From: Lytechinus variegatus
Taxonomy: Eukaryota > Echinodermata > Echinoidea > Temnopleuroida > Toxopneustidae
Direction of reading: 5' to 3'
Assembly (NCBI RefSeq): GCF_018143015.1
Contig: NC_054744.1
Coordinates: 5,081,059 to 5,145,058 of the forward strand
DNA length: 64,000 nucleotides
Shown in pieces: positions 22,738-35,700 of the stretch. Within the stretch, counting starts at the first letter, position 1. Each line of letters opens with the position of its first letter. A model generated the notes under the pieces. That model was not told the origin of the DNA and did no database searches. It saw only the letters and a list, made by a program, of their open reading frames with translations. The position numbers were made by a program, and so were the translations under genes.

Positions 22738-23272
22738 CAATTCCATTGACGAGTGGATACCAGCATGCGCGATCATGGGGTCTCGAAAAGCACCCTAAAC
22801 ACATATTTTCCATATTCTGAAAAATGCACCCCTTAACAAGTATTGGCGTGTGATACCCTACCCTTAACACGTATTGGAAACAAAACAATACTCTTCGCAA
22901 GTATTCCCTGAAGTGAACCCCTAAACAAGTACAGCGATATTTTATTGTTATGTCACGGCTCCGTCGTCGGTTTTACCTATACACCTCATTGGTTTAGTCC
23001 CGGGTTTAGTACGGCTAAATCGGACTCTAAACACGTAGTGTTGGGGCAAAAAGGACATCCTTTGTAAAACATTTTAATTTTGTTTTATCATCCCCGCAAA
23101 TTTGACCATAAACATGTAGCTTTCCTAGCGAAACAGATACCTTTTTTTCATTATTTTTGTGTTTTTGACACCCTTATCACGTTACGTAAATATGTAACGT
23201 GCCCTATCTTGAAAAAGACATCCTTTTTACGTTTTTTCTTTTTGGTCGCGCATGGTATCCACTCGTCAGTGC
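22738..23272. mobile_element. MITE, TIR CGAGTGGATACCATGCGCGACC, copy B (inverted relative to copy A)
   Basis: It begins CCATTGACGAGTGGATACCA and ends GCGCATGGTATCCACTCGTC. Internal blocks are the reverse complement of copy A, including GTATTGGAAACAAAACAATA and AAGGACATCCTTTGT. Confidence 0.82.
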
Positions 23273-24063
23273 CCCCCCCCCCCCTCCCCCGGGGCAACCC
23301 TAGTGAAGTCTCGGTTATGATGGCAGGGGGGGGGGTTGCCCTGGGATAAACTGTGGACGCTTGGCATGAATGATGACAGCATGAAAGCAAATATTGCGCT
23401 TTATACATTACATTAGCTTCAGTGATGCCTTGCCTGATCATGGAATAATTAATCAAAACAAAAGAACTGCGGTCACTGTACACATGTCACATGTGTAACA
23501 GCTCATACCAAAATCGGGCAAGGCATTGTTTGGAGTTGACTCAAATGGGTTTCACGTCTGTTTAGTCAACCATGACTAGTATTCCAACGAACTAGATAAA
23601 ACTAAACAAACAAAAATGCACAATTGCTTTAAGATCCATATTCCCGTTAAGGAAAGGGCTATAATAAAAGTGATATTTTTTCTGGCTCGCTCTGTATAAT
23701 GCAGCCCGAGTATTCAGAATAACTAAACGTTCTAAATAGAAAATGTTTTATATGTCGTTTGGTCCTTCCGCTCGCCAGTGAAATTTTAAAAATAAAGTTA
23801 TATGATGGACGACAATGAGAGAAAAAAATATGATAGATTAGATTGAAATATATGGATCTCACAGTTTTCCTTAATCAAGAGACCTCTGATACTACTGGTG
23901 TGTGAAATACATTCATGAAATAAACTTCTTCGGCGCCAAAAGGAGGGGTTTTAAAAAGTTCTTGTGAGGTAGGTTATTGCTAAGATCACAGGGTAATAGA
24001 TACGGGAAGATAGGGAAAATAATTTCGGAAATCGAACAGGTAAGGACAAAGATAAAATCAAGT

Positions 24064-24312
24064 GTACACTGCAAAAACTCCGGTGTTGATTTAACACCAG
24101 CCCGGAATCTATATATGTCCACACCAGGGAAGTATTGAAATAACACCAGTTTAGAATCAAACCGATGCTGTTTAGATACTAATTGGTGTTATATAAACAC
24201 ATATCTGGTGTTAGACCAAAACCAAACTGGTGTTGTTTTACACTTATCCGGAGTGGACATATATAGATTCCGGGCTGGTGTTTAATCAACTTGACCGGAG
24301 TTTTTGCAGTGT
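24064..24312. mobile_element. MITE, TIR CACTGCAAAAACTCCGGTGTTG
   Basis: TACACTGCAAAAACTCCGGT and CCGGAGTTTTTGCAGTGTG are inverted ends. The inner arms GCCCGGAATCTATATATGTC and its complement ATATATAGATTCCGGGCTGG are near perfect. It is the same family as 11322-11560. Confidence 0.85.
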
Positions 24313-24329
24313 GAAGTGGAGCCAGAATA

Positions 24330-24565
24330 TACACTGTAAAATCTGTGGTGTTAAAACTGACACCAATTGTTGTTAATAGGACCACACCCTGAGGTGTTAA
24401 AATATCACCCTAGAGATTGAACATAACACCAAAGAGTGTAAATGTAACAACCATAGGTGTTATAATATAGGTGTAAAACTAACACCACTAGTTTAACACC
24501 GGTGTAAAAAAAACTGGTGTGGTCCTCTATGTACACCGGTTAACGCCAAAGTTTTTGCTGTGTAC
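24330..24565. mobile_element. MITE, TIR TACACTGTAAAAACTGTGGTG, copy 2
   Basis: TACACTGTAAAATCTGTGGT and GCCAAAGTTTTTGCTGTGTA bound a palindromic element. It lies 17 bp from the previous, distantly similar MITE. Confidence 0.82.
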
Positions 24566-25617
24566 CTACTTGTGTGGAGATCGGCGAGCAGGTCATTCTG
24601 CACTGATAGAATCTATCACATTTTCCAGGCCCATGTTCTAGAGGTCAAGAAACAAAATCCAACGAGTTTTATTAGTTTCGATATTCAAAATAAAGACCTG
24701 GGGTTATTTGAGACACATCTCCGTTGTCTCAAAAAAAAGGAGGTCGGAAAGGCAAAAAGACAAACATTTGGCAATGAATTCTCCCGGATGGCTTATTCTC
24801 GATTTTTTTCTTCTCCACTCTCCTTGTTCTTGTTGTTTTTCTTTCCCCCTTCGCCCCTTCCCCTACTATCCCCTATATTAAAAAAAAACTCGCATTTTCC
24901 CTTCCCTCTCGGGGTTTCGCAGGAGGCATATGCAGGATTTTTGACAAAAGAAAAAAAAGGACTTCACCCCCAAATTTTAGGTCGTTTCCTACCCTCCCCC
25001 CCAAAAAAAGTCTTCACCACAAACTTTACGTCGTTTTATACCCCTAAAAATTTTGACAAGCAAAAAAAAAAGGTTTGAATCCTCAGGGGGGGGAGTGGAT
25101 ATCAACAAAAATTAAGGGGGGTTCGAACCCCCTGATTACCACCACCCTGCGTACGTCACTGTGGCTTCGTATGGCATTTTGGAAGAAAGCAGCCTACCTT
25201 CACATAAACCCTCTCCCCACAAGCATTCACACACCTTTATCCACCTCCCCTTCTTCCTCACGTCGGCCTACGCTCCCTCTCTGCCTCTTACACTCGATGT
25301 CTATCCGTCTGTCTGTCTCCCCGTGAATATTTAGAAAGAAATGCTTTCCTTCGCCTTCCCAAATTATACATGTAGGCCTACTTCAACTAAAATTACATTT
25401 TGTTATGGGTGGAAAAAAAATAGTCATGTATTTTCCCTTCCTTCTTCTTTCAGCCTCCCTCTCAAGTATCTCACCTCCATTAAGGATCGCATAGTTTTCA
25501 AAATTCTACTTCTGGTTTATTATCAATGGGTCCGCAATCGAGTAAAATATAAACGCCAGTATCAATCTTTACGCACATTGCGATCATCCCAATCCCAATC
25601 CAAATCTTCTACAATGG

Positions 25618-26474
25618 CCCAGAGGCGTCGATCCGGGGGGGGGGGGGCGATCGCCCCACCAATGAAAAATATTGGGGGGCAAACATATCGTTTTGCCCCC
25701 CCCCCCCATAAAACGGCATGTGCAATAAATGAGATTGTAATGTTACACAGAAATCAGCAAGCGAGATTGACATACACAAATCGTTTTTATTCAAAGTCGT
25801 GCTCAAAATGTCCGCTTTTCGAATCGGAATTTAAAAAAGAATCAGCTCGCGCTTCGCGCTCGCGTCATTATTGTAGCAAAAAGCCATACTTTTCGTTTTT
25901 AAATAAGTGAAATTGTCCCCTTTTCAGTTCTAAACCTCAAAAGAACTCCTGCTTCGATTTGCAACAATCTTTTGTTTGATATATATCTTGTTCTTTATTA
26001 AAAACTTCCATTAAAGTTTATTTTTTCAGATAGAAATAACAAAATTTTCAGCTCGCACTTCGCGCTCCCATCTATTGTTCAGTTAGATACCCATATTAAT
26101 TATTGGTACAAAAAAAGCTTAGGGTATCAAGCTTTCAGGTCAGAATATAAATAAATTTCAGCTCGCTCTCGGTAATCGCACCTGTTATAGTGAGATACAT
26201 GTATTATCGTCCTCATGAGTTACTACAAACAGTCCTAAACAGGTACCTTTTTCCTGTTTCCAGGTCAGTATACTAAAAATTTCGAGCTCGCGCTTCGCGC
26301 TCGCATATTAATTTGTTGATATGTGTCTCTTTCTCATGAATCATATACATAAATATATATATATATGCCTATGTGTGTGGGTGCATTTGTTCGTTTTGTG
26401 TGATCGAGTGCCTTTGAAACGTTGATTTATGATTTCGCCCCCCATCTGAAAAATAGATCGACGCCCCTGAATGG
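25618..26474. mobile_element. Element bounded by AGGCGTCGATC / GATCGACGCCCCTG, containing GC-motif satellite cluster 3
   Basis: AGAGGCGTCGATCC at 25620 and GATCGACGCCCCTGAA at 26457 are inverted ends. Inside are GC-motif units in inverse orientation at about 25845, 26050, 26160 and 26285 (AGCTCGCGCTTCGCGCTCGC). This suggests the GC-motif arrays travel inside a larger repeat element. Confidence 0.6.
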
Positions 26475-27214
26475 CCGCTATCTCAAGAAAAATCCTTGGG
26501 CGATCTACCCGTTGCTCATGCCAGACCAGCCCTTTGGAATTCACGACCACATACAGGAGCTGAGGAACTCAATTTCTGCAACATCCTATAAGGACAACCT
26601 AAATTTGCATTTGTTCACCAGCAATTAGTACTAGGTTTGAAGACAGACATTTTTCCTTATTTGTAATGAACCTTAGTTTGTACTTCTTCTTACTTTATAG
26701 CTTCTGCTCTTTTCTAAACGCTATACTATATTATCATTATAAATAGTCCACGACCAGCTTGCGACTTCAGATTTGGCCATTTGATACGTCTCCGCAACGT
26801 CTCCTAGATATCCCCTTAACCTAGGAGTTGCAAGAAAATCGAACATGCACGATTTTCTTCAGACCTTTTTCTAGTCTTCGCGAAGTCTCCGAGACATCTT
26901 CATCAATCGCAGAGACGTCGTGATGACTAATGACATCCCACAAGGTCGGCGCGATGTCTCTGCAAAGTCGCATAGACCTCTCAGAGACGTCGCAAGACCT
27001 GCAGGAGGCCAGAAAAGGTCATATCTCACACAAGAAGACATCCCTGCGAGATATCAGGGACTGTATACAGTCGATGGGTGGCACGACATTAGCTCCTATG
27101 ACGTTTGCTATGGTCTTCATATCTCAGACGGAATAGAGGTAGGATTGTAATTAGAGTTTTTGATTCAGAATAATGTAAAGACAATATGATTAGGGTTTAT
27201 TTAGCTTTGGATGT

Positions 27215-27458
27215 TACACAGCAAAAACTGTGGTGTTAACCGGTGTACATAGAGGACCACACCAGTTAGTTTACATCGGTGTTAACTTTGTGGTGTTAGT
27301 TTTACACCTATAGGTGTTATTACAACACCTTTTGTTGTTACATTTACACTCTTTAGTGTTATCTTTAATCTCTAGGGTGTAATTTTAACACCTCAGGGTG
27401 TGGTCCTCTATTAACACCAATTGGTGTCAGTTTTAACACCGCAGTTTTTACAGTGTAT
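27215..27458. mobile_element. MITE, TIR TACACTGTAAAAACTGTGGTG, copy 3
   Basis: TACACAGCAAAAACTGTGGT at the left and ACCGCAGTTTTTACAGTGTA at the right, with a GTGGTCCTCTAT block near each end. It is inverted relative to copies 1 and 2. Confidence 0.85.
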
Positions 27459-28010
27459 GTTTTATGTTCGGCTTAAAGTGCAGATATCCATCGGAGTAAC
27501 TGTCGCCTGAGCAAATGTCGTGGAACCGTCGACATGGTCGAGGGGCATCTCAAACAAAGTTTCTTCGGTCTATACCAAGGAGACGTCTTCACTTCGTCCA
27601 AGTGAGCATTGCATTTGGACCAACTGTAAATTGGACCAATTGGGTATTGTACCAAAATGGCATTTACCTAATGAGGGAATGATATTATATTGGTCAACTT
27701 TCTTTTATCAAGATCACCAGTATGTTCGTTAGGAAGAAAATAAGAAGTTGTTGATCCAAAAAGTTATATGGCATCATTCCAAAGATTCGTAGTTCTGAAA
27801 GATTGATTATCTGAAAGGAAAAAAAGAGAGGTTAGTTTAAAGTCCTGAAGGTCGAAAGTCCAACATCAACTATTGAATAGTTTTCCTTCATGTTCGGACT
27901 TTCACCTTCTGAATAGCAGACCCTATTTCGTTTCCGGATGAACGAATCTTCGGACTAATAAAACGTTGGAGTATTCCACCCTTCAGAACAATGAAGTGTA
28001 TACTCGGTTA

Positions 28011-28834
28011 TACAGCGCGTCCCAGAAAAAACGAAACCGAGATTTAGCGATGATTTATCATAACTTAATCATAAATAGAATAGACAAATGACCTACCAAT
28101 TTAAAGCTTAGAATCTCCTCTTTCATCTGATATTACTTAGATTATTTCTTATTCACGCATGAGTGAGCAAAAACAATTTGAAGAAAGGATACCAAAAACT
28201 CATTTGGCGGGGGGTATCTGGGTTTCAAAGAGAAAACACATTTCTGAAAAGTTCAATATCTGCTCTTTAATTTGGTACCTCAATTACAGAAAATGGTCAA
28301 GAAATAAAAAAGTTCTGGTCATTTGAAATAAGGCTTATATTTCCATAATTTCATGAGATAAACGTGTTTCCACCGGTTTCCTACAGAAGCTTCCGCATGG
28401 TGAACAAAAGATTTAATGCGTGGCTGATCGTCAACAAAACGGAGTGTAGAGTGGGTTTGAAAGCCAGCCTGGAGAACCTCTTCATTTTATGAAATTATTG
28501 AAATCCAAGCCTTATTTTAAATGACCAGAACTCTGTTATTTCTTGACCATTTTCTGTAATTTAGGTATCAAATTAAAGAGGAGATATTGAACTTTTCAAA
28601 AATGTGGTTTTCTTTTTGAAACCCAGATACCCCCCGCCAAATGAGTTTTTGATATCCTTCCTTCAAATTGTATTTACTCACTCATGCGTGAATGAAAAAT
28701 GATCTAAGTAATATCAGATGAAAAAGGAGATTCTAAGCTTTAAATTGGTAGGTCATTTGTCTATTTTATTTATGATTAAGTAATGATAAATGATCGCTAA
28801 ATCTCGGTTTCGTTTTTTCTGGGATGCACTGTAT
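28011..28834. mobile_element. Long palindromic element (~350-bp arms), ends GCGTCCCAGAAAAAACGAAACC
   Basis: TACAGCGCGTCCCAGAAAAA opens and TTTTTTCTGGGATGCACTGTA closes it. Most of the left arm (for example CAAATGACCTACCAATTTAA and CATTTGGCGGGGGGTATCTG) is found inverted in the right arm. It has no coding capacity and looks like a fold-back non-autonomous DNA transposon. Confidence 0.85.
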
Positions 28835-28869
28835 ATCTCCATTCATTTGTATACATGTTGATATTTCAG

Positions 28870-28985
28870 GTGATGACGGTAATAGTGGTGGTGGAAATGA
28901 CAATGGAAGGATAATGATGATGATATTGATGAAAATGACGAAAAAGGTGATGATGATGATGAAGACGACGATGATGACCAAAAGA
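28870..28985 (+). repeat. Imperfect GAT/ATG trinucleotide repeat
   Basis: GATGATGATGATGAAGACGA-type sequence. The Asp- or Ser/His-rich frames here are artefacts. Confidence 0.85.
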
Positions 28986-29520
28986 TAAAATGGAGCAGTT
29001 GGGTATATCCATATAAATTGCGCAATATTGGCATATATTTCGCAAATCTAGATCTTTAGTTGGGGTCACAAAATATGTGGAAACCATCAACGTATAAACA
29101 ATTTTGCGGCAGGATATACCGGTAAGTGGATTTGTAAATATACATTTGTCACATGAAAAAGTAGATTTCCAGATCACAATCCTTTATGTCATACATTTAT
29201 TACATTACAATGATAAACAATATCATCTGATTAATCTTTAAAAAAAATTTAATTATTATGAATTCAAAAAATATATGAATTATGAATAAAATATGATAAT
29301 TGGTAATTATGCAGTGCAAAATGATATAAGTAAATCACATCATTAAGTTTTAAAAGACGAGTGATACACTCATTCAATTTTCGTTTAATAACATCACGTT
29401 TCCGCATCGCATTTCACCACATCTTAAAATTCAATGTTACAGTCACACCAATGAAACCGACTCCAAATCGATCGATGATATATGTCATTGTTAATAACGT
29501 ACATAATCGCTTTGATTGGT

Positions 29521-29672
29521 CTGGGCCCGTTGCAGAAAAAAGGTTGCGGTTAAACGCAAGTCCAAAATATCACGCGCAAGTCCAAAATACGGGTGCTTCA
29601 TTGGCTGAAAATCAAGTTGCGCAAGATTTTTTGAGTTGCGTTTGATTGTAACTCTTTCTGCAATGGGCCCCT
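29521..29672. mobile_element. MITE, ends GGGCCCGTTGCAGAAA / TTTCTGCAATGGGCCCC
   Basis: Terminal inverted repeats GGGCCCGTTGCAGAAAAAAG and CTTTCTGCAATGGGCCCCTG enclose inverted GTTGCGGTTAAACGCAA-like blocks. Confidence 0.78.
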
Positions 29673-30276
29673 GGAGTGGGTCTTCGCGATGTGACCGTGG
29701 CGAAACTAAAATGTAGATACATCATTTTTTTTCTATAGATAAAAAACAAATACAAAACAAAAGTGAAACAACAGAGAGGTTAGATATATAATCCCACTAT
29801 ATACCACAGTAAAAATACTAAAATGTGGAAGCCCGATTATTTATTTTTTAAGTATATTTTAACACTATTTATATCAGTAGTAACATGAATTTATATATAT
29901 ATAATTATATAAACTGTCTATTCTTTCTTTTGATATTGGTTTAACATTTTCAGCCTGCGAGCTACATGTTTCAATTTAAAATAGTATTAGCGTTTGAAGT
30001 ACTAGTAATTTGAACAATTTGGCCCTATTCAGCAAGAACACATGTAGGCCTACATTGATATAAAAATGAAAGCATTATCGAAACGAGATATTACTCTTTG
30101 TCTTTGACGTTCAGCATATGATATTTCATTTTTAAAAACACGTTTACTAAAATATCAATGGAATTGCCGGGTGGAATGGTTAGCTCTAAGTTTGAGCGTT
30201 TGAAAGTCATTCGGTGTAGTACTGCAAATGTAAAATAAAATCGACTTGTGGTTTAAACTTTGATCTACAATTGGGT

Positions 30277-30697
30277 TTAAGGCCACCGCACACCTTATGA
30301 CTGCTCGCGATCCGATTGTGGAACTAATTGCATTTTGCTCATTTTCTGAAGATGTGAGTGGAACATATCATTTTATCTAAGGTTAAAATTAATAGAAATA
30401 ATAATATTATAACCATTTTAAAAGACGGCAAGCCTTTATTTTGAAGTAAAGGCCAAATTAGTTTCAAATCGTAACCAATCGTACGACTGCTATGACGTCA
30501 TTACGACTGGATGTTAAATTCGCTTTTATTCTAAGACGGATGATAGCATAGTCACAGATTTGATCATAGGTATTCGTACGATGATATAGAACAGTACGCA
30601 GTAAGATATTCCAAGACTAAATATTAGCATCAAATTTTACTACATTTTATTCTGAAATCGGGTCGCAGACCAATCGTAAGGTGTGCGGTCGCCTTTA
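30277..30697. mobile_element. TTAA-flanked MITE, TIR GGCCACCGCACACCTTA
   Basis: TTAAGGCCACCGCACACCTT at the left and AAGGTGTGCGGTCGCCTTTA at the right. The left TTAA is intact and the right is TTAG. No coding frame. Confidence 0.8.
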
Positions 30698-31777
30698 GAC
30701 ACACGACTAGCACAAATAAAACTTGCTGTCCAGGCTGAATATTCAGACCACTTCCATGAAGTGAAGGGTTTGCAGCAAAAATTGAGGGTAACACAGACAA
30801 GTTGCCGCGTTTTTGCCCAAATGTGTTCTTATGTTTTTACAGTGATATGTGACACACGTAAATGGCATATCATCAATAATAGGAGTACTTACATGTCAAT
30901 GCTGAAAGTAATTGTAGTACTATTTAATTTCAATTGTGGCAGTACTTCCTTTGATTGTGACCAGTAAACTTTTCGGAACATTTAGGAGGAATGTTCAATT
31001 GAATACCCGGTCAAAATAGAAATTTAAGAAATAATAAACACCGTCACTCAATTTCGTGAATACATTCAGTGAAAACAGCAAAGTTTTTGTTTCCATGATA
31101 AGCTATTGTATCTAATAACATTATCCAAAGGTACGCAAATATACAATAATAACAAGGTATGTGCTAGAGTTGAATTGTGTTTAAAAAGTATATAAAAAAC
31201 AATACAAACATAGTAACATACATCATTGTTACCAGTTGACAATGGGGGGGGGGAATGTCAAAACAAAATCCATCCTAAGAAGTACATTAAAACCAACACC
31301 TACACGTAAACCTAATTGTCCTGGGGTTAAGCTTAATGAACCATACAATTTACGAACAAATCTATATACATATAAAAACATTTACAAACCACAAAATGAC
31401 GACTATGGGAGTAAGCATTGCTTGAAAAAAATGTTTCTGAATTTTATAACACAATACATTAGGCCTTTACCAGATATGGCAGGAATTTGTTTGTACAGTA
31501 GCATAATGGGAGAGGGGAATAAAAAAATCCCTGAACATTATTGCAACAAACATACAACATTTTGCATTTGATATATCAATCATATTTTTGATTTAATCCA
31601 TGATTACAAGGCACTATTGTCGAGGTCACTACCCGCCGCGCAGAAATGTTGTTGGCAATAGGCCCAGTCACATCTTTCAGATTGATCCAACGCTGATGAT
31701 ATTCAGCAGCACTGCAACATTATCAGTTGTAACAGTGGCCTCTGTTAGTGCATTTCCTTGCGCGGTACAGGACACAA

Positions 31778-32099
31778 GGGCCCATATTCTGAAGTCAGGT
31801 TTAATATTAACTTAAGCCATATAGTCTAACTACGGGAAGCCAAACGGTCCAAAAATTTTGTTTACAGTGAATGCTTCTCATGATTACTGTGCTCTTTACT
31901 AATTCTTTTAATGGTCAAGACAACTGTCATACTTATCCTTCAAAGGCCATGAAGGCAATTAACTATCATTTTGGGAGTCAAATGAGCCGATACATTGAAC
32001 CACTACTGTTATAGATTTATGTAACAACTGGCTTTCCATAGTTCCAAGCACAACTTAAAACCAGAGTTTAACTTAAACCCGACTTCAGAAGACGTGCCA
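31778..32099. mobile_element. MITE, TIR GGGCCCGTATTCTGAAGTCGG, copy 2
   Basis: GGGCCCATATTCTGAAGTCA and ACCCGACTTCAGAAGACGTG are the inverted ends. Interior blocks match 58776-59088. Confidence 0.8.
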
Positions 32100-32519
32100 A
32101 GGTGTTATTTGTTCAGAAACCCCAGAAACGGATTTACAAGGAGGGGGGGGGGGGGTGGGGGTGTACCCCCTCCCCCCACTTGGACTGTCAAGTAAGAAGT
32201 AGTAATGACCTACGTCATTTTGGAGCTAGTCATAGATTACCTTCATTTTAAAACCTCTTTGTTTGTTTGTTTTTAGCTTGTGAAAAAATTCTCAATACCA
32301 AAATGACCTTCATTTGGTAGTGACACCATTTTACTTCGCTTGTCAAGTTTCTTGGTACCTATTAAAATGACCTTCATTTTGTAGTGAAGCCCATGGGGGG
32401 GGGCTTATCAAATTTCTCGGTCAAATGGTAAACCATTTTGGTAAAAAAATCGTTTTCTAAATGTTCTCATTTATTTCTTATTCATTTCTTTCCTTCTTCT
32501 TTCTTTCTTTCTTTCTTTC

Positions 32520-32545
32520 TTTATTTTTTATTTATTTATTTACCT
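32520..32545 (-). promoter_or_regulatory. Candidate polyadenylation signals (AATAAA)
   Basis: Overlapping AATAAA copies on the minus strand, about 100 nt after the stop of the death-domain gene, within an AT/CTTT simple repeat. Confidence 0.45.
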
Positions 32546-32643
32546 TTTTTTTGGGGGGGGGGGATTTTCACAGCCTATTGCATAAATCTGCAACATTGGA
32601 AAGCGTTAACATGGAAGAGAATGGCGAGTTTTGGGGCGCATTT

Positions 32644-32798
32644 TCAAGGTTTCCCATCCGGTTTTGTGCGATTCGGGGGCTCAAAAGACCAGAGCCCCGA
32701 TGTATTTTCTTCACAGGGCTTCACGAGGCCTTGGATATGGACTCCTGCTACAGGTTCCCCTGTTTCTTCTGAACACTGCGTGGTGACTGCATCCTTAA
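32644..32798 (-). CDS. Tandem death-domain gene, last exon (C-terminal tail)
   Basis: The acceptor is TTATTACTTTGCAG. It codes about 50 residues beginning VKDAVTTQCSEETGEP and stops at TGA (32646-32644). Phase fits the upstream donor. The assignment rests on phase and strand, with no homology, so it is less certain than the other two exons. Confidence 0.68.
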
Positions 32799-35700
32799 CT
32801 GCAAAGTAATAACGATTGTTGAGATATGTTTTTTGTTTGTTTTTTAATAATGGAGATTCCATTTTTCATTACTTGTTATCACTCTCGTTCTCAAAGGGAG
32901 TAATTGAATGAAAGTCAAACCTGCTCTAGTGACCACATGTACGCGAAGACCATATAGCATTCCCAATTAAAGTGCTGTAAAGGAACCTGTCTACAACGAC
33001 CAACTGACAGCTTGATGGTCTTCATCGATAGGTTCACTCTATTATCAAACATATGAATAATACAAAGTATAAAGCCCCTGTCTCAGTCAAACCTGAATCA
33101 ATTATGAACAATATCCCCTTTTGAACATTTAATGTATTTTTGAAGAAATATTATCTATTCCTGCAGTTTTCACACACAATGACCTGTAAGACCTTTGGGA
33201 TATTGACCCCTATGTACATCTTATCAAATCACCCTTCTTTCTAAAAAGAGAAAGGATTTAAAATGATCAGTCTCATAGTTTTTCAGTTATCATATGGCAA
33301 GTATAGGAAGAAATTCTCAAAACAACTACTCTCATATAATTTTTTGAATGTTCAATTATGGTTTGAATATTTAAATGAATTGACGATTTGCATTCTTCAT
33401 GATATTAACATAGATGATCATTTACATGTTAGAATAAAACTTAATTATTTTGATAAAAGAGGGTGCATTCCCACATGCCTCAACCACTCACTCACACACA
33501 CACAAACACCCCCACACACACACTCACACACAACACATACCTAGAGATGGCTCAAATTCTTCCAACTTCTTGACAGCGATGCTCAATCTCCGTCGGCATA
33601 GAACTTCCCAAAGTTTCCTGGACGATTCGAGGCTTGATCCTTCCGCGTTCCTCCACTTTATAAGGCACTGATAGAGAGCTTCCTTGTAGTTTGGCGGCCT
33701 ATTGCCACCGACTACGCTGGAATATTCAACTTCACTTTCTGTCAGTTTCCGGCCAAGTTTCTCAACGTACTTTGGGCAGTCAATTTTGAAGGACAGGTCC
33801 TGTAAAACTTTATCATCTCCCAAACAATTTGGTTGTTGTCCTTGTTCTGAAAAAGCAATATGAATACGAAAATCATGAATAATAAGACTGCAATCTATTT
33901 ATCAATCTTCATTTACTATTTCATAAATTTATTCATTTATTCATTTTCGTGTTCTTATTAATAATAAACAGTTCTTGTATAGCGCATATCATAATTATGA
34001 ATGTCTCTATGCGCTTCCAAAAGACTTGGATATTATTACACCAGCTGTATAGCTTGGCTGCCGTAATTACTATGATTACAGCGCACACGCATTTCAAGGA
34101 ATAAATTCATGCCAGGTACCCATTCACCTCACCTGGGATGAGTGCAGCACAATGTGGATAAATTTCTTGCTGAAGGAAATTACGCCATGGCTGGGATTCG
34201 AACCCACAACCCCCTGTTTCAAAGTCCGCAGACTAATCCACTGGGCCACAACGCTCCACAATTTTTTTTAGTCAGTGATAATGATGCTGTTCTTTTTTAT
34301 GCATTTACAATACAAGCTTGAAATAATAAGTAAAGATTTTGCTGTCGGTATCAACTTTACAGGCAAAGTACATCCACCCCCCGAAAAAATAAATAAATAA
34401 AATAAATAAAAAGGAAAAAATAAATGATACATATTAATGAAACGATTATATCAATGACACGATAATAAACTCCCTTTCTCTTATAATACAATTTGGTAAT
34501 CAGTTTTGGTTTGGTACTGAAAAAAATAATTTTCCTCCCAAAAACTTGCACACCAAAATAGAAAAAAAAAATGATATAATTTTAATTTAATTTTCATTGT
34601 TATTAATCTAAGGGGCTGAGTTAATGCACCCCTTCCCAATTGATGTAACCATATCCTATTTAAAACTTTGAACAGAATAATGTTGCTTATGTAGTATCGG
34701 GGTTCAAACAATTTCACAATCCCAGTACTCTTAAAGGGATGGTCTGGGCTGAAAATATTTATATCTGAATTCACTGAGCAAAATGCGGAAAATTTCTTCA
34801 AAATCAGATAACAAACAGAAAAGTTATTGAAGTTTATAGTTCAGCAATATTTTGCGAAAATAGTCGTCATGAATATTCATTAAGTGGGCTGATGATGTCA
34901 CATATACACTTTCTTATGTTATTACATAAAATCTTATTTTTTTTCATTATTTCATACTTGCGTGGATAATATATCTCCCTTATAATGAAATAAGTTGCGG
35001 CAATAACTAATGCACTTAATCAGTTGTCAATCCAATTTTCCTAGTTTTTGGAGGAAAAAAAGGAATAAACCTAATTTCATACAATAAAATACAAAAGAAC
35101 AAGGCTATCTTTGATATATTTTGGCATCTGGTTAGGCTTTGAAGATAAAAAGAAGTAATTTAAGACAATTCTCTTCTTTACATGAAGCCAATGAAGAGAA
35201 TTAAGTAAAGGGCCAGGATCATGACGTCGGTTCCCCTTAAAGATAAGGGCTACCCAGTTTTTTTGTCAGTTTTTTTTTTTAAACATAATGGAAAAAATAT
35301 TTATTACAGGCTGATACACCACAACAGTTTTTGAGTGAAAGATGCAATAAAAACAACCACAAAGTGCACAGCAATCTTGCACAATGAATGAATTTGATGA
35401 AGATTGAGTTATTATCTTGATTTTCAGATGGAATGTTACATAACAAAACTAATGGGAGAGCGTCTGTATAGCATGATGAAGTCTATCAATGTTTCTATCC
35501 ATAGCAGCAAAGACCCAGTCATCAACAGCTTTCATGAGAACCAATTGATTTCACACAGGATGCAGCCAAGGATGTCTTCATGGATGAGACAAGACCTCGC
35601 GCTCGCGGTGATAGGAATATTGATGCACATAAGTATAGACTCCGGGATGGTGAGGAAGTAAGATTGTGAAGAATGATTTGAAGTCCCTATTCAACAGCAA

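Noticed and set aside
24560-25078. 172-codon plus-strand frame
   Set aside because: It runs through low-complexity and repeat sequence, with no recognisable domain, splice pattern or homology.
26780-27060. Regular GACGTC-containing blocks suggesting a regulatory array
   Set aside because: The blocks (AGAGACGTCG, GTCTCCGAGACATC) are irregular and probably part of a diverged palindromic repeat whose ends I could not define.
31236-31571. 111-codon plus-strand frame
   Set aside because: It starts in a poly-G run, has random-looking composition and no domain.
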